Shown: positions 1 to 9,870, numbered from the stretch's first letter. The stretch is 64,000 nt of DNA from Rhodococcus opacus (GCF_012396235.1 NZ_JAAXPA010000002.1:364726-428725), one strand, 5' to 3'. Program-made: numbers and translations. The notes: generated from the sequence alone by a model not told the origin.

Positions 1-484
1 GGATCTCGGCGACCCGTGCCTCGGTCTCGGGGGAGAGTTCGTCGGCGTACACCTGATCCCCGAGCAGCAGCAGGGCGTCGGGCCACTGGTCCGGCGACTG
101 TTCGGCCATCCGCACCGCATACGCGTCCAGGGCGTCGGCGCCGAGGTGCCGGTTGCCCTCCGTCGTGGACATCGTGGCGAACCGGCACGACCCGAACGTG
201 AGGACGAGCGTGTCGTCGTCCTCCCGGAGCGTCCGGATCATCGACGGGACGGCACTCGGCAACGGCCACACCGGGCGGCCGTCGAGGGTCACCTCGTACG
301 GGGTGGTCGACCCGGGCTCCAGACCCTCCACGACGACGAGCGCATAGTGGTGACCCGACACGTTCCACGTGCGTTCCTCGTGGCCGAGGACTCGGACGGT
401 GCACGCCTCCGACGTCTCGACCCACACCGTCGCGTCGCACGTGCCGACATGTCTCAGCAGTGGCCCCAGAATCAGCTCCGCCAT
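1..484 (-). CDS. PhoD-like phosphatase/phosphodiesterase, N-terminal part (cut by window edge)
   Basis: The reverse strand reads open from an ATG at 484 to the window edge, giving about 161 residues. The first ~85 residues look like the Ig/fibronectin-like N-terminal domain of PhoD-type enzymes. Then comes a T-F-G-S-C-R-F stretch and LLLLGDQVYADE, which matches the metal-binding GDQ-Y-D signature of the PhoD metallophosphatase family. Such enzymes hydrolyse phosphomono- or diesters with Fe/Ca or similar metals. There is no obvious signal peptide, so this copy may be cytoplasmic. The catalytic C-terminal part lies outside the window. It is divergent from the small gene at 609. Confidence 0.75.
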   Translation of the reverse strand, partial: MAELILGPLLRHVGTCDATVWVETSEACTVRVLGHEERTWNVSGHHYALVVVEGLEPGSTTPYEVTLDGRPVWPLPSAVPSMIRTLREDDDTLVLTFGSCRFATMSTTEGNRHLGADALDAYAVRMAEQSPDQWPDALLLLGDQVYADELSPETEARVAEI

Positions 485-608
485 GACGTCACCCTGCCGA
501 TGTTCGTTCCATGCAGTCAGCTTACGGACGTCGGCGTCGGCAAGGGCGCGACATCCGAAGATGCTTGTCGGGCAGTATGTGTCGGCGGGTGCCGGTAGCC
601 TGTCGCGC

Positions 609-821
609 ATGGCTGAACCAGTGAAGGGCCCCGCGTCCTATTTCCCGTCGATCGAGGAGAAGTACGGTCGGCCGATCAGTGAATGGCAGACGCTCATCCG
701 GTCGTCCGAGCTGACCAAGCACATGGAGTTGGTGAGCTGGCTGAAGTCCGAGCACGGCCTCGGTCACGGCCACGCCAACGCGCTGGTCGCGTACACCCTG
801 AAGGAGGACGCCGCCGGCTGA
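609..821 (+). CDS. DUF4287 small protein
   Basis: A 70-residue protein starting at ATG 609 (MAEPVKGPASYFPSIEEKYG). The pattern YFPSIEEKYGRP, then KHMELVSWLKSEHGLGHGHANALV is characteristic of the DUF4287 family, a small globular domain found alone or fused in many actinobacteria. Its function is not known. The reading frame is open further upstream, but the family begins near this methionine. It is monocistronic, with 150 bp before htpG. Confidence 0.8.
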   Translation: MAEPVKGPASYFPSIEEKYGRPISEWQTLIRSSELTKHMELVSWLKSEHGLGHGHANALVAYTLKEDAAG

Positions 822-971
822 GGGTCCCGGGCAGATCGGCGCCGGAGGTCCTCGCCTCCCTGGCGCGGCCGGATCCGGACCTCTCGCCACGATGAATCCG
901 GTATTCGGCCGCGGGATATCATTCCGACGACGAATCTGGTGTCGAGGGTTCTGCTGTCGAAGGGAATCGAA

Positions 972-2900
972 GTGAGCACGAAAATCGAACAACTGGAGTT
1001 CCAGGCGGAGACCCGCCAGCTCCTGGACCTCATGATCCACTCGGTGTACTCCAACAAGGACTCGTTCCTGCGGGAGCTCATCTCCAACGCGTCGGATGCG
1101 CTGGACAAGTTGCGGCTCGAAGCCTTCCGCAACAAGGAGCTCCACGTCGACACGTCGGATCTGCACATCGAGATCGAGGTGGACGCGGAGCAGCGCACGC
1201 TCACCGTCCGCGACAACGGCATCGGCATGTCCCACGAGGAGGTCGTCGACCTCATCGGCACGCTGGCCAAGTCCGGCACCGCAGACCTGCGCCGCAAGTT
1301 GAAGGAAGCGAAGGACGCCGCCGCCTCCGAGGAACTGATCGGGCAGTTCGGCATCGGCTTCTACTCGACGTTCATGGTCGCCGACAAGGTCACCCTGCTG
1401 ACGCGGAAGGCAGGCGAGAGCGGGGCCACGCGCTGGGAGTCGAGCGGCGAGGCCACGTACACGATCGAAGCGGTCGACGACGCCCTGCAAGGCAGCTCCG
1501 TCACCCTGCACCTCAAGCCCGAGGACGCCGAGGATCACCTGCACGACTACACGTCGGAACGGAAGATCAGGGAGCTCGTCAAGCGCTACTCCGACTTCAT
1601 CGCGTGGCCGATCCGGATGAACGTGGAGCGCACGGTCCCCGCGGAGGGCGACGGCGAGGACGAGGTCACCACGACGTCCGAGACGATCAACTCGATGAAG
1701 GCGCTGTGGGCGCGCTCGAAGGACGACGTCTCCGAGGACGAGTACAAGGAGTTCTACAAGCACATCGCCCACGCCTGGGACGATCCGCTCGAGGTCATCC
1801 CGATGAAGGCGGAGGGCACGTTCGAGTTCCAGGCTCTGCTGTTCATCCCGTCCCACGCGCCGTTCGACCTGTTCATGCGGGACGGGAAGACGGGTGTGCA
1901 GCTGTACGTCAAGCGCGTCTTCATCATGGACGACTGCGACCAGTTGATGCCGGAGTACCTCCGCTTCGTCAAGGGTGTGGTCGACGCTCAGGACCTGTCC
2001 CTCAACGTGTCCCGTGAGATCCTTCAGCAGGACCGGCAGATTCGTGCCATCCGGCGCAGGCTCACCAAGAAGGTCCTCACCACGATCAAGGACCTGAAGG
2101 CCGAGCGGCCCGACGACTACCGCACGTTCTGGGCGGAGTTCGGCCGCGCGGTCAAGGAAGGCCTGATGTCGGACACCGACAATCGGGATGTGCTGCTGGG
2201 TATCTCGTCGTTCGAGTCCACCCACAGCGAGGAGGAGCTGACCTCGCTCGAAGACTACGTGGCGCGGATGAAGGACGGTCAGGAGCAGATCTTCTACGCA
2301 ACCGGAGAATCCCGGCAGCTGCTCGAGAGCTCACCGCACATGGAGGCCTTCCGCGCGAAGGGCTTCGAGGTGCTGCTGCTCACAGATCCGGTGGACGAGA
2401 TGTGGGTCGGTGCCGTGCCGGAATTCGACGGCAAGGCGTTCCAATCGATCGCCAAGGGCGAGGTCGATCTCGACACCGAGGAAGACAAGAAGGCGCACGA
2501 ATCGGAGCGGGAGGAGCAGGAGAAGGACTTCGCCGGCCTGCTCTCCTGGATGGCCGACGCGCTGAGCGAGCAGGTCAAGGAGGTGCGGCTGTCGACGCGG
2601 CTGACCACGTCGCCGGCCTGCATCGTCGGCGACGCGTTCAGCATGTCGCCGGCACTCGAGCGGATGTACCGGGCGTCCGGACAGCCCGTCCCCACCACGA
2701 AGCGCATCCTCGAGCTGAACCCGACCCACCCGCTCGTCACCGGGCTGCGGGAGGCGCACGGCGAACGCAACGAGGATCCGGCGCTGGGGGAGACCGCGGA
2801 GCTGCTCTACGGGATGGCGTTGCTGGCCGAGGGCGGCGAGCTGGAGGATCCCGCCCGGTTCACCACCATGCTCGCCAACCGTCTCGCCAGGACGGTGTAG
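972..2900 (+). CDS. htpG: Molecular chaperone HtpG (bacterial Hsp90)
   Basis: 642 residues, the usual size for HtpG. This is an ATP-dependent cytosolic chaperone that remodels client proteins. The GHKL ATPase signatures are present: ELISNASDALDK (residues 35-46), DNGIGM (81-86) and GQFGIGFYS (124-132). The middle domain contains LNVSREILQQ and is followed by the C-terminal dimerisation domain. GTG 972 is chosen because the family starts with (M)STKIEQLEFQAE and an AGGGA lies 7 nt upstream; the frame is open 11 codons further to another GTG at 939. The SDR gene follows after only 6 bp, suggesting co-transcription. Confidence 0.95.
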   Translation: MSTKIEQLEFQAETRQLLDLMIHSVYSNKDSFLRELISNASDALDKLRLEAFRNKELHVDTSDLHIEIEVDAEQRTLTVRDNGIGMSHEEVVDLIGTLAKSGTADLRRKLKEAKDAAASEELIGQFGIGFYSTFMVADKVTLLTRKAGESGATRWESSGEATYTIEAVDDALQGSSVTLHLKPEDAEDHLHDYTSERKIRELVKRYSDFIAWPIRMNVERTVPAEGDGEDEVTTTSETINSMKALWARSKDDVSEDEYKEFYKHIAHAWDDPLEVIPMKAEGTFEFQALLFIPSHAPFDLFMRDGKTGVQLYVKRVFIMDDCDQLMPEYLRFVKGVVDAQDLSLNVSREILQQDRQIRAIRRRLTKKVLTTIKDLKAERPDDYRTFWAEFGRAVKEGLMSDTDNRDVLLGISSFESTHSEEELTSLEDYVARMKDGQEQIFYATGESRQLLESSPHMEAFRAKGFEVLLLTDPVDEMWVGAVPEFDGKAFQSIAKGEVDLDTEEDKKAHESEREEQEKDFAGLLSWMADALSEQVKEVRLSTRLTTSPACIVGDAFSMSPALERMYRASGQPVPTTKRILELNPTHPLVTGLREAHGERNEDPALGETAELLYGMALLAEGGELEDPARFTTMLANRLARTV

Positions 2901-2906
2901 TTCACC

Positions 2907-3896
2907 TTGCTCGTATTGGTCACGGGAGGAACAGGTTTCGTCGGGGCGTGGAGTGCGAAGGCTGCGGTGGACGCCGGTTACCGGGTGCGCTTCCTCGTGC
3001 GGGATCCTGCTCGCCTCGTGACCAGTGCCGCGGCACTCGGACTGGACACGTCCGATCACGTGGTCGGTGACATCACGGACGCCGAGTCCGTGCGCCGCGC
3101 TCTGGACGGCTGCGATGCCGTCATCCACGCCGCGGCCGTGGTCGCGGTCGACCCGCGGCGCGCGGAGGAGATGTTGCAGACCAACCTGGCCGGCGCGCAG
3201 AACGTGCTGGGAACCGCAGTCGAGCTGGGCCTCGACCCGATCGTCTACGTCTCGAGTATCGCCGCGCTGTTCCAGCCGGGGGCCCGGCTGCTCACTCCCG
3301 AACTGCCGGTGTGCGGGCCTCCCGACGCCTACGGCCGGAGCAAGGCACGTGTGGAGCAGTACGCTCGCGACCTTCAGGCCGACGGCGCACCGATCGCGAT
3401 CACCTATCCGGGCATGATCATCGGCCCGCCCGCGGGAAGCCAGTTCGGCGAGGCGGCCCAGGCAGTCGAGGCCGCCGTTCACCTGCGGGGTCTGCCCGGG
3501 CGGAGCGCGGCGTGGACGATGGTCGACGTCCGGGAGGTGGCGAGCGCGCACGCCGCCCTCCTCGAGTCGGGACGCGGCGCCCGCCGGTACATGCTCGGTG
3601 GTCCCCGGATTCCGATCGCCGGGATCGCGGAGATGCTGGGCGTGATCACCGGCAAATGGATGGGGGTGTTCCCGGTTCCGGACGCCGCGTTGCGCCTGGT
3701 GGGCAGGCTGGTCGACGCCGTCGACCGGTTCGTCCCCATCGACACCCCGATTTCGGAGGCCGCGATGGAGTACTACACGCGGATGCCGGACACGGACGAC
3801 CGCCCGAGCGAGAGCGAACTGGGCGTGAAGTACCGGGATTCGGCGGAGACCTTGGCCGACACCGTTGCGGGGCTGACGGAGGCGGGCCGACTGTGA
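2907..3896 (+). CDS. NAD(P)-dependent extended SDR (epimerase/dehydratase family)
   Basis: 329 residues with an N-terminal Rossmann fold: the nucleotide-binding GGTGFVG is at residues 7-13, VSS at 115-117 and the catalytic Y-x3-K pair at Y142/K146. This is the layout of extended short-chain dehydrogenases acting on nucleotide sugars, dihydroflavonol-like or steroid-like substrates; the substrate cannot be read from sequence. The start is TTG 2907, which places the glycine motif at the normal distance from the N terminus. It lies 6 bp after htpG and 19 bp before mug, so the three are probably one transcript. Confidence 0.85.
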   Translation: MLVLVTGGTGFVGAWSAKAAVDAGYRVRFLVRDPARLVTSAAALGLDTSDHVVGDITDAESVRRALDGCDAVIHAAAVVAVDPRRAEEMLQTNLAGAQNVLGTAVELGLDPIVYVSSIAALFQPGARLLTPELPVCGPPDAYGRSKARVEQYARDLQADGAPIAITYPGMIIGPPAGSQFGEAAQAVEAAVHLRGLPGRSAAWTMVDVREVASAHAALLESGRGARRYMLGGPRIPIAGIAEMLGVITGKWMGVFPVPDAALRLVGRLVDAVDRFVPIDTPISEAAMEYYTRMPDTDDRPSESELGVKYRDSAETLADTVAGLTEAGRL

Positions 3897-3915
3897 GTGC
3901 GCAGGCGGGCAGGCT

Positions 3916-4485
3916 GTGAGCTTCACTCGTGCGGAGTTGGAGTCGTTCCGGGACGCCGAGGTTGCGGACCTCATCGGACCGGGCTGCCGACTGCTGTTCG
4001 TCGGTATCAACCCGGGACTGTGGACGGCCGCCACTGGGGCGCATTTCGCGCGCCCGGGCAACCGTTTCTATCCGGCCCTGCTGGCCGCGGGGATCATCGA
4101 GCGTCCGATCGATCCGACGGCAGGGATGTCGGACGCGGATCGCGATCACCTGATCGAGCGGGGCGTCGGCATCACCAACCTTGCCCCGCGCGCCACGGCG
4201 AAGGCGGACGAGTTGACCGGTGAGGAGCTGGCCGTCGGCGCCGAGCGCTTGCGCACCGTGGTCCGCGACACCACTCCCCGGGTGGTCGCCGTCGCCGGAA
4301 TCACCGCCTATCGCACGGCTTTCGGGGAGCGTGCCGCGAAGAAGGGCAAGCAGCCGCGCGACCTCGAGGGCGCGGAGTTGTGGCTGGTCCCGAACCCCAG
4401 CGGGCTCAACGCCCACGAAACCGTCGCCACGCTGGCCGCGTCGTACCGGGAGGCGGCGATCGAGGCGGGAATCATATCCGGCTGA
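3916..4485 (+). CDS. mug: G/U(T) mismatch-specific uracil-DNA glycosylase (Mug/TDG family)
   Basis: 189 residues. The GINPG motif at 30-34, whose Asn positions the water in Mug, and the C-terminal NPSGLN loop that inserts into DNA are both present, so this is a family 2 uracil-DNA glycosylase. The family removes U, ethenocytosine and sometimes T opposite G. GTG 3916 fits the family N terminus. A second, unrelated glycosylase (UdgB, 51355-52068) is in the window, a combination typical of high-GC actinobacteria with a cytosine-deamination burden. Confidence 0.9.
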   Translation: MSFTRAELESFRDAEVADLIGPGCRLLFVGINPGLWTAATGAHFARPGNRFYPALLAAGIIERPIDPTAGMSDADRDHLIERGVGITNLAPRATAKADELTGEELAVGAERLRTVVRDTTPRVVAVAGITAYRTAFGERAAKKGKQPRDLEGAELWLVPNPSGLNAHETVATLAASYREAAIEAGIISG

Positions 4486-4510
4486 CCGGGCAGGTCGCTA
4501 GGCTGCGGAG

Positions 4511-4861
4511 ATGACCGTCGTCTACAACCTCTTCTTCGTCTGCCACCTGCTCGGCATGGCCGCCCTCGTCGGCGGCTATTTCGCGGTGCTCGGGGCGCCG
4601 CGGATCTCCGAGGTCATGGTGTGGGGTGCGCGGCTCCAGTTCGTGACGGGACTGATCCTGGTCGGGCTCGGCGAGGCCGCACTGGACAAGGATTACAACC
4701 ACGTCAAGATCGGCGTGAAGCTTCTGCTCTCACTGGTGGTGGTCGCGCTCGCCGAGATCGTCCGGGGCAAGCAGAACAAGGGGCAGGAGAATCCGAACCT
4801 GGTCCACGTGACCGGTGGGCTCGGCATCGTCACCGTGCTCGTGGCCGCCCTCTGGACCTGA
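4511..4861 (+). CDS. Small integral membrane protein, function unknown
   Basis: 116 residues with four likely transmembrane helices (about 4-28, 36-55, 66-85 and 98-115) and short polar loops, including a basic one (VRGKQNKGQ). I do not recognise a named family. The gene lies 25 bp after mug on the same strand and ends 13 bp from the convergent acyl-CoA dehydrogenase. Similar four-helix proteins are common in actinobacteria without a known role. Confidence 0.7.
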   Translation: MTVVYNLFFVCHLLGMAALVGGYFAVLGAPRISEVMVWGARLQFVTGLILVGLGEAALDKDYNHVKIGVKLLLSLVVVALAEIVRGKQNKGQENPNLVHVTGGLGIVTVLVAALWT

Positions 4862-4874
4862 TCCCGCGCCGGTT

Positions 4875-6269
4875 TCACTTCTTCGGTGGAGCAAGGATTT
4901 TCATCGCCAGTCGCTGCGCGGACTCGGGCATCCGGTCCTTCATCGACATCGCGAACTCGCCTGCCTTCGTGCGCACGGACGTGCCCCTGCCGAACCGCCG
5001 GTTGAAGGCGGATCCCTCGGTCGGCTGATCGAAGTGGAGGGGCGGGGCGCCGTCCGCGGCGCCGAGAGCGCGCCCGATCACCATCCGCTGAATCTCACTG
5101 GTGCCCTCGAAGATGGTGTACAGCTTGGCGTCCCGGTACCACTTCTCGACGGGGTGGTCGCTGATGTACCCCCACCCGCCCATCGTCTGCAGTGCGCGTT
5201 CGGTGGTCTTCACCGCGGCCTCCGACGCCGCGAGTTTCGCCATCGAGCCCTCGCCGTGGCGGAACTCCACTCCCGCCGCCGCCATCCACGACGCCCGCCA
5301 GGTGAGCAGCCGCGCGGCGTCGATCTGGGTCGCGAGGTCGGCCAGCGGAAATGCGATGCCCTGGTTGTCGATGATCGGGCCGCCGAACGCCTCGCGGCGG
5401 TTCGCGTACTCGGTGGCGTATTCGAGCGCTGCGCGGGCGATGCCCAGCGCCTGAGCGGCGACCATGGGGCGTGTCTGCTCGAACGTGCCGAGGGTGGCCG
5501 ATTTCCGCCGGGGCGCGCCGGTTGCTACCTCTTCCTGCACCTCACGGGCCTTCCGCATGCGGTTCTGCAACTTGTCGTCGCCGCCGAGCAGATGATCGGC
5601 GGGAACCCGCACCTGATGGAACTTCAGCTCCGCCGTGTGCGACGCGCGGCAGCCCAACTTGTCGAGCTTGCGGACGAGTTCGATACCCGGACTTCCGCCG
5701 GGCACAACGAAGAGCGCCTGACCGCGATGGCCCAGGTCCGGGTCGACGGTCGCGTTCACGACGTGCACGTCGGCGATTCCCCCGTTGCCGATCCACATCT
5801 TGTGTCCCTCGATCACCCACTCGTCGCCGTCGCGCGTCGCGGTGGTCCGCAGATTGCGGACGTCGCTGCCGCCCTCGGGTTCGGAGATGCACAGTGCGGC
5901 GAGTTTCAGGTTGCCGGGCTCGCCGAAGCACTCGGGCGCCCAGCGCAGCATCTGCTCCGGCGTCGCGGCCTGCCCGATCGACGACAGCGCCAGCGCGGGC
6001 ATCACGACGGCCAGCCCGATTCCGGCGCAACCCCAGAACAACTCCTCCATGAAAAGGGGGAGGGACAGGCCGGTCGGGTCGCCGATGAGGTCGCGGTAGA
6101 ACAGCGGACTGTAGAAGCCCTCCTGCGCGGCCTTCTCGAGAACGTCCCAGGGGAACTCCTGCGCGCGGTCGTGCTCGGCCGCCACCGGCCGGATCACGTT
6201 CTCCGCGAAGGCGTGCGTCCGCTCGACGAGGTCTTTCTGCGCCGGAGTGAGAGCGAGGCTGAAAGTCAT
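4875..6269 (-). CDS. Acyl-CoA dehydrogenase
   Basis: 464 residues, FAD-dependent, catalysing alpha,beta-dehydrogenation of an acyl-CoA in beta-oxidation or a related pathway. Visible are the ACAD signature (LCISEPEGGSDV) and the C-terminal GWGYISDHPVEKWYRDAKL followed by YTIFEGTSEIQ, whose Glu (near residue 385) is the likely catalytic base. The ATG at 6269 is preceded by GAGGGA at suitable spacing. The C terminus is about 60 residues longer than in short-chain enzymes. The gene stands alone, divergent from the methyltransferase, so the chain-length preference cannot be inferred. Confidence 0.93.
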   Translation of the reverse strand: MTFSLALTPAQKDLVERTHAFAENVIRPVAAEHDRAQEFPWDVLEKAAQEGFYSPLFYRDLIGDPTGLSLPLFMEELFWGCAGIGLAVVMPALALSSIGQAATPEQMLRWAPECFGEPGNLKLAALCISEPEGGSDVRNLRTTATRDGDEWVIEGHKMWIGNGGIADVHVVNATVDPDLGHRGQALFVVPGGSPGIELVRKLDKLGCRASHTAELKFHQVRVPADHLLGGDDKLQNRMRKAREVQEEVATGAPRRKSATLGTFEQTRPMVAAQALGIARAALEYATEYANRREAFGGPIIDNQGIAFPLADLATQIDAARLLTWRASWMAAAGVEFRHGEGSMAKLAASEAAVKTTERALQTMGGWGYISDHPVEKWYRDAKLYTIFEGTSEIQRMVIGRALGAADGAPPLHFDQPTEGSAFNRRFGRGTSVRTKAGEFAMSMKDRMPESAQRLAMKILAPPKK

Positions 6270-6400
6270 GGCAGTCCCTCGGTTGCCGCGTTGGTGTGCA
6301 ACAACGTAACACTCACGGCCTGTCGCGGGCGAGATTCACGTTATCCTGGATGGTGAGATGGTGATCCCATTATCTGGTCGAAGTTGCTAGCGTCGGAGAC

Positions 6401-7210
6401 ATGAACGGCGACGAGACGGTCTACACCCACGGTCACGACGAATCGGTGCTGCGAAACCACCGATGGCGCACCGCCGAGAACTCCGCCGGTTATCTGCTCC
6501 CGCACCTGCGCGCAGGCATGGCGTTGCTCGACGTCGGGTGCGGGCCGGGCACGATCACCGCCGACCTCGCGGGACTCGTCGCACCCGGAGTCGTCACCGC
6601 CGTCGAGATGAACGACGAGGCGCTGTCCCTCGCCAGGAACGAGTTCGCGAAGCGGGGAGTCCCGAACGTCCTGACCGTGGTGTCGGACGTCCACGCCCTC
6701 GACTTTCCCGACGACAGCTTCGACGTCGTGCACGCGCATCAGGTCCTGCAACACGTCGGCGATCCGGTGCAGGCGCTGCGCGAGATGAAGCGGGTGTGCA
6801 GGCCCGGTGGAATCGTCGCCGCCCGCGACGCCGACTACGGCACCTTCACATGGTTCCCGCCGACACCGGAACTCGACGAATGGCTGACGCTGTACAACTC
6901 CATCGCGCGGGCGAACGGTGGTGAACCGGACGCCGGCCGTCGCCTGCGGGCGTGGGCGCACGAGGCGGGTCTCGCCGACGTCGTGAACACCGCGAGCACG
7001 TGGTGCTTCTCCTCCGACGAGGATCGCGAGTGGTGGGGAGGGTCCTGGGCCGATCGCTCGCTGCAGTCGCACTACGCGGACCGGGCGCTAGAACTGGGGC
7101 TCGCCACCGTGGCGGACCTGGAACGCATCGCGGCGGGCTGGCGTTCGTGGGTGCGGGAGGACGACGGCTGGTTCGCGCTGCTGCACAGCGAGATCCTCTG
7201 CCGGGTGTAG
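6401..7210 (+). CDS. Class I SAM-dependent methyltransferase
   Basis: 269 residues. Motif I LLDVGCGPG is at 42-50, the acidic residue after beta-2 is in VEMND, and DFPDDSFDVVHAHQVLQHV resembles the UbiE/Coq5-like methyltransferase 11 core. The C-terminal third contains W-rich segments that may shape a substrate pocket. The methyl acceptor is unknown. It is divergent from the acyl-CoA dehydrogenase across 131 bp and is followed after 52 bp by the YkuD-type gene. Confidence 0.88.
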   Translation: MNGDETVYTHGHDESVLRNHRWRTAENSAGYLLPHLRAGMALLDVGCGPGTITADLAGLVAPGVVTAVEMNDEALSLARNEFAKRGVPNVLTVVSDVHALDFPDDSFDVVHAHQVLQHVGDPVQALREMKRVCRPGGIVAARDADYGTFTWFPPTPELDEWLTLYNSIARANGGEPDAGRRLRAWAHEAGLADVVNTASTWCFSSDEDREWWGGSWADRSLQSHYADRALELGLATVADLERIAAGWRSWVREDDGWFALLHSEILCRV

Positions 7211-7262
7211 CAGCGCGGAGGGAAATCACGCAACGAGTGCCCGAGGATGGAACACTCGCCCC

Positions 7263-7931
7263 ATGACGACGTTACGGGTGGGTCGACTGTGGTTGGCGGG
7301 ACTGATGGTGGCTCTGATCGGGCTGGTGCTCGCACCCGGCGCCTCCGCAGCCCCGGACAGAGCAGTCTTCTCCGGCGCCTCGGACCAGGTGATCACGGTC
7401 TACGCGCCGTCCGCGGGGGCAGTGATCGCCGAACTGACCGCCTGGGAACGGACTGCGGACGGCACGTGGCAGGTGTTCGCGGGCCCCGTCCCCGCCGACG
7501 TCGGCGCAGAAGGAATCGGTGCGGCGAACGAATTCTCCACCCGCACGCCGGCCGGTGTCTTTCCGCTGTCGCAGGCGTTCGGCCGGCAGCCCGCACCGGA
7601 GACGGCGATGCCGTATTTCCAGTCGGACCGGCGGGACTGGTGGGATTCCAATCCGCTCTCGCCCACGTACAACACGCACGTCCGGCAGGACGCGAGCCCC
7701 GGTGGTAACAGCGAGAACCTCTACGCGGCCGGACCGCTGTACGACTACGCGGTCGCGATCGGCTACAACGCCGCCCGCGTTCCCGGCCTCGGTTCGGCGA
7801 TGTTCCTGCACGTCACGGACGGCACCACCACCGAAGGGTGCGTCGCCATCGACCGCGACACGCTGACCTCACTCCTCGGCCGGCTCGACCCGGCGAAGAA
7901 CCCCGTCATCGAGATCGCCGTAGGCGCGTAG
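7263..7931 (+). CDS. Secreted YkuD-type L,D-transpeptidase-like protein
   Basis: 222 residues with a Sec signal peptide (about 1-30, ending in ASAA). The C-terminal half carries the YkuD hallmark of a His followed ten residues later by Gly-Cys: H183, then TTTEGC with C193 as the presumed nucleophile. YkuD enzymes form 3-3 peptide crosslinks or attach proteins in peptidoglycan. The conserved core here is shorter than in the mycobacterial Ldt enzymes and no Ig-like domain is visible, so crosslinking activity is inference. A strong bidirectional terminator follows directly. Confidence 0.75.
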   Translation: MTTLRVGRLWLAGLMVALIGLVLAPGASAAPDRAVFSGASDQVITVYAPSAGAVIAELTAWERTADGTWQVFAGPVPADVGAEGIGAANEFSTRTPAGVFPLSQAFGRQPAPETAMPYFQSDRRDWWDSNPLSPTYNTHVRQDASPGGNSENLYAAGPLYDYAVAIGYNAARVPGLGSAMFLHVTDGTTTEGCVAIDRDTLTSLLGRLDPAKNPVIEIAVGA

Positions 7932-7981
7932 CGCCCGTGCGCCTTTCTGGTTGCTCCAGCTACCAAAAAGGCGCACGGGCG
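7932..7981. terminator. Bidirectional intrinsic terminator
   Basis: A perfect 15-bp inverted repeat (7932-7946 with 7967-7981, arm CGCCCGTGCGCCTTT) extends with an inner TGGT/ACCA pairing. The hairpin lies between the convergent YkuD-type gene and fumarase and ends in T-rich or A-rich inner arms, so it can serve both. Confidence 0.85.
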
Positions 7982-7991
7982 GCGGAGCCGC

Positions 7992-9689
7992 CTACATGCC
8001 GGGACGCTTGCCGATGGTGAGGGTGGGGGTGGAGACACCGGCGAAGAAGTCCTCGCCCTTGTCGTCGACCACGATGAACGCGGGGAAGTCCTCGACCTCG
8101 ATCTTCCAGACCGCTTCCATGCCGAGCTCTTCGTACTCGACGATCTCGACCTTCTTGATGCAGTCGAGGGCGAGACGCGCCGCGGGACCGCCGATGGACC
8201 CGAGGTAGAAGCCGCCGTACGACTTGCATGCGTCGGTGACCTGCTTGGAGCGGTTGCCCTTCGCGAGCATCACCATCGAACCGCCCGCGGCCTGGAACTG
8301 CTCCACGTAGGAGTCCATGCGACCGGCGGTGGTGGGGCCGAAGGAACCGGACGCCATGCCGTCGGGGGTCTTGGCCGGGCCGGCGTAGTACACCGGGTGG
8401 TCCTTGAGGTACTGCGGCATGTCCTCGCCGGCGTCGAGCCGTTCCTTGATCTTGGCGTGGGCGATGTCGCGCGCGACGACGAGCGGGCCGGTGAGCGACA
8501 GCCGCGTCTTCACCGGGTGCTTGGACAGCTCGGCGAGGATTTCGGGCATCGGCTTGGTGAGGTCGATCTTCACTGCGGCGCCCTTGCCGGTGCCGGAGAC
8601 GCCGTCGGTCTCGGCGTCGAGCTGGGCGTCGGTGACCTCGGGGAGGAACTTCCCCGGGTTGAATTCGAGCTGCTCGAGGAAGACGCCCTCGGGGGTGATC
8701 TTCGCCTTGGCCTGGCGGTCCGCCGAGCAGGACACGGCGAGAGCGACGGGCAGCGACGCGCCGTGCCGGGGGAGGCGGATGACGCGGACGTCGTGGCAGA
8801 AGTACTTGCCGCCGAACTGTGCGCCGATGCCGATCTGACGCGTCAGCTCGAGCACCTTCTCCTCGAGTTCCAGGTCGCGGAATCCGCGGCCGGTGATCGC
8901 ACCCTCGTTGGGGAGTTCGTCCAGGTAGTGCGCCGACGCGTACTTGGCCGTCTTGAGCGCGAACTCCGCGGACGTGCCGCCCACGACGATCGCGAGGTGG
9001 TACGGCGGGCAGGCTGCGGTGCCGAGGGCGCGGATCTTCTCCTCGAGGAACCGCATCATGCCGTCCGGGTTCAGGATCGCCTTGGTCTCCTGGAACAGGT
9101 AGGACTTGTTGGCGCTGCCGCCGCCCTTGGCCATGTACAGGAACTTGTAGGCGTTCTCGTGGCCGGTCGCCGTGTCGGCGTAGAGCTCGATCTGGGCGGG
9201 GAGGTTGCTCCCGGTGTTCTTCTCGTCCCACATCGTGATCGGCGCGTTCTGCGAGTACCGCAGGTTGAGCCGGGTGTAGGCGTCGTAGACCCCCCGGGCG
9301 ATGGCCTTCTCGTCGTCGCCGGGGGTGAGGACGTGCTGGCCGCGCTTGCCCATGACGATCGCGGTGCCGGTGTCCTGACACATCGGCAGCACGCCGGCCG
9401 CGGAGATGTTGGCGTTCTTGAGCAGATCGAGTGCCACGAACTTGTCGTTGCCCGATGCCTCGGGATCGTCGAGGATGCTCGCGAGCTGCGTCAGATGGTC
9501 GCTGCGCAGGTAATGCGAGATGTCGTGGAGCGCGGTCTCGGTGAGCAGGCGCAGCGCCTCGGGCTCGACGGACAGGAAGGTGCGGCCGTCGGGTCCTTCG
9601 ACGGTCGACACCCCCTCGGTGGTCAGCAGCCGATACTCGGTGGGGTCCTCACCAATCGGCAGCAAGTCCTCGTAGAGGAAGTCGGCCAT
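7992..9689 (-). CDS. fumA: Class I (iron-sulfur) fumarate hydratase
   Basis: 565 residues, the normal length for a class I fumarase, which interconverts fumarate and malate in the TCA cycle using a [4Fe-4S] cluster. MCQDTGTA and the later Cys of YFCHDVRV, together with SCSADRQ, fit the N-terminal domain; the C-terminal domain carries [17 protein letters not shown] 9689 has AGGAG five bases upstream. Class I rather than class II (FumC) follows from the sequence. A [4Fe-4S] enzyme is oxygen-sensitive, so a FumC may exist elsewhere, which is inference. Confidence 0.93.
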   Translation of the reverse strand: MADFLYEDLLPIGEDPTEYRLLTTEGVSTVEGPDGRTFLSVEPEALRLLTETALHDISHYLRSDHLTQLASILDDPEASGNDKFVALDLLKNANISAAGVLPMCQDTGTAIVMGKRGQHVLTPGDDEKAIARGVYDAYTRLNLRYSQNAPITMWDEKNTGSNLPAQIELYADTATGHENAYKFLYMAKGGGSANKSYLFQETKAILNPDGMMRFLEEKIRALGTAACPPYHLAIVVGGTSAEFALKTAKYASAHYLDELPNEGAITGRGFRDLELEEKVLELTRQIGIGAQFGGKYFCHDVRVIRLPRHGASLPVALAVSCSADRQAKAKITPEGVFLEQLEFNPGKFLPEVTDAQLDAETDGVSGTGKGAAVKIDLTKPMPEILAELSKHPVKTRLSLTGPLVVARDIAHAKIKERLDAGEDMPQYLKDHPVYYAGPAKTPDGMASGSFGPTTAGRMDSYVEQFQAAGGSMVMLAKGNRSKQVTDACKSYGGFYLGSIGGPAARLALDCIKKVEIVEYEELGMEAVWKIEVEDFPAFIVVDDKGEDFFAGVSTPTLTIGKRPGM

Positions 9690-9834
9690 TCTATCTCCTG
9701 GACAGCGGGTTGTGTGAAGTTCGTATCCAGGCTAGACGCGGGCTCCGGCAGCCCTGTGACGCGGGGGCATGCTTCGACCTGCGCAGTGGCGTGGCTCACA
9801 GAGGTATCACAGACGAATCCGTACACTTGACTTG

Positions 9835-9870
9835 ATGCGTGTACACGAAGCAGATCGGCCGGCCGAATGA
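9835..9870 (+). CDS. Possible 11-codon upstream leader ORF of the CPBP gene
   Basis: ATG 9835 opens an 11-codon frame (MRVHEADRPAE) whose TGA overlaps the ATG of the next gene as ATGA, an arrangement that couples translation. No clear Shine-Dalgarno precedes it and chance occurrence cannot be excluded. Confidence 0.25.
   Translation: MRVHEADRPAE

Noticed and set aside
522..2225. Long reverse-strand open frame opposite htpG
   Set aside because: It is a mirror of htpG codons in a high-GC gene; its translation is Arg/Leu/Val-rich without any motif.
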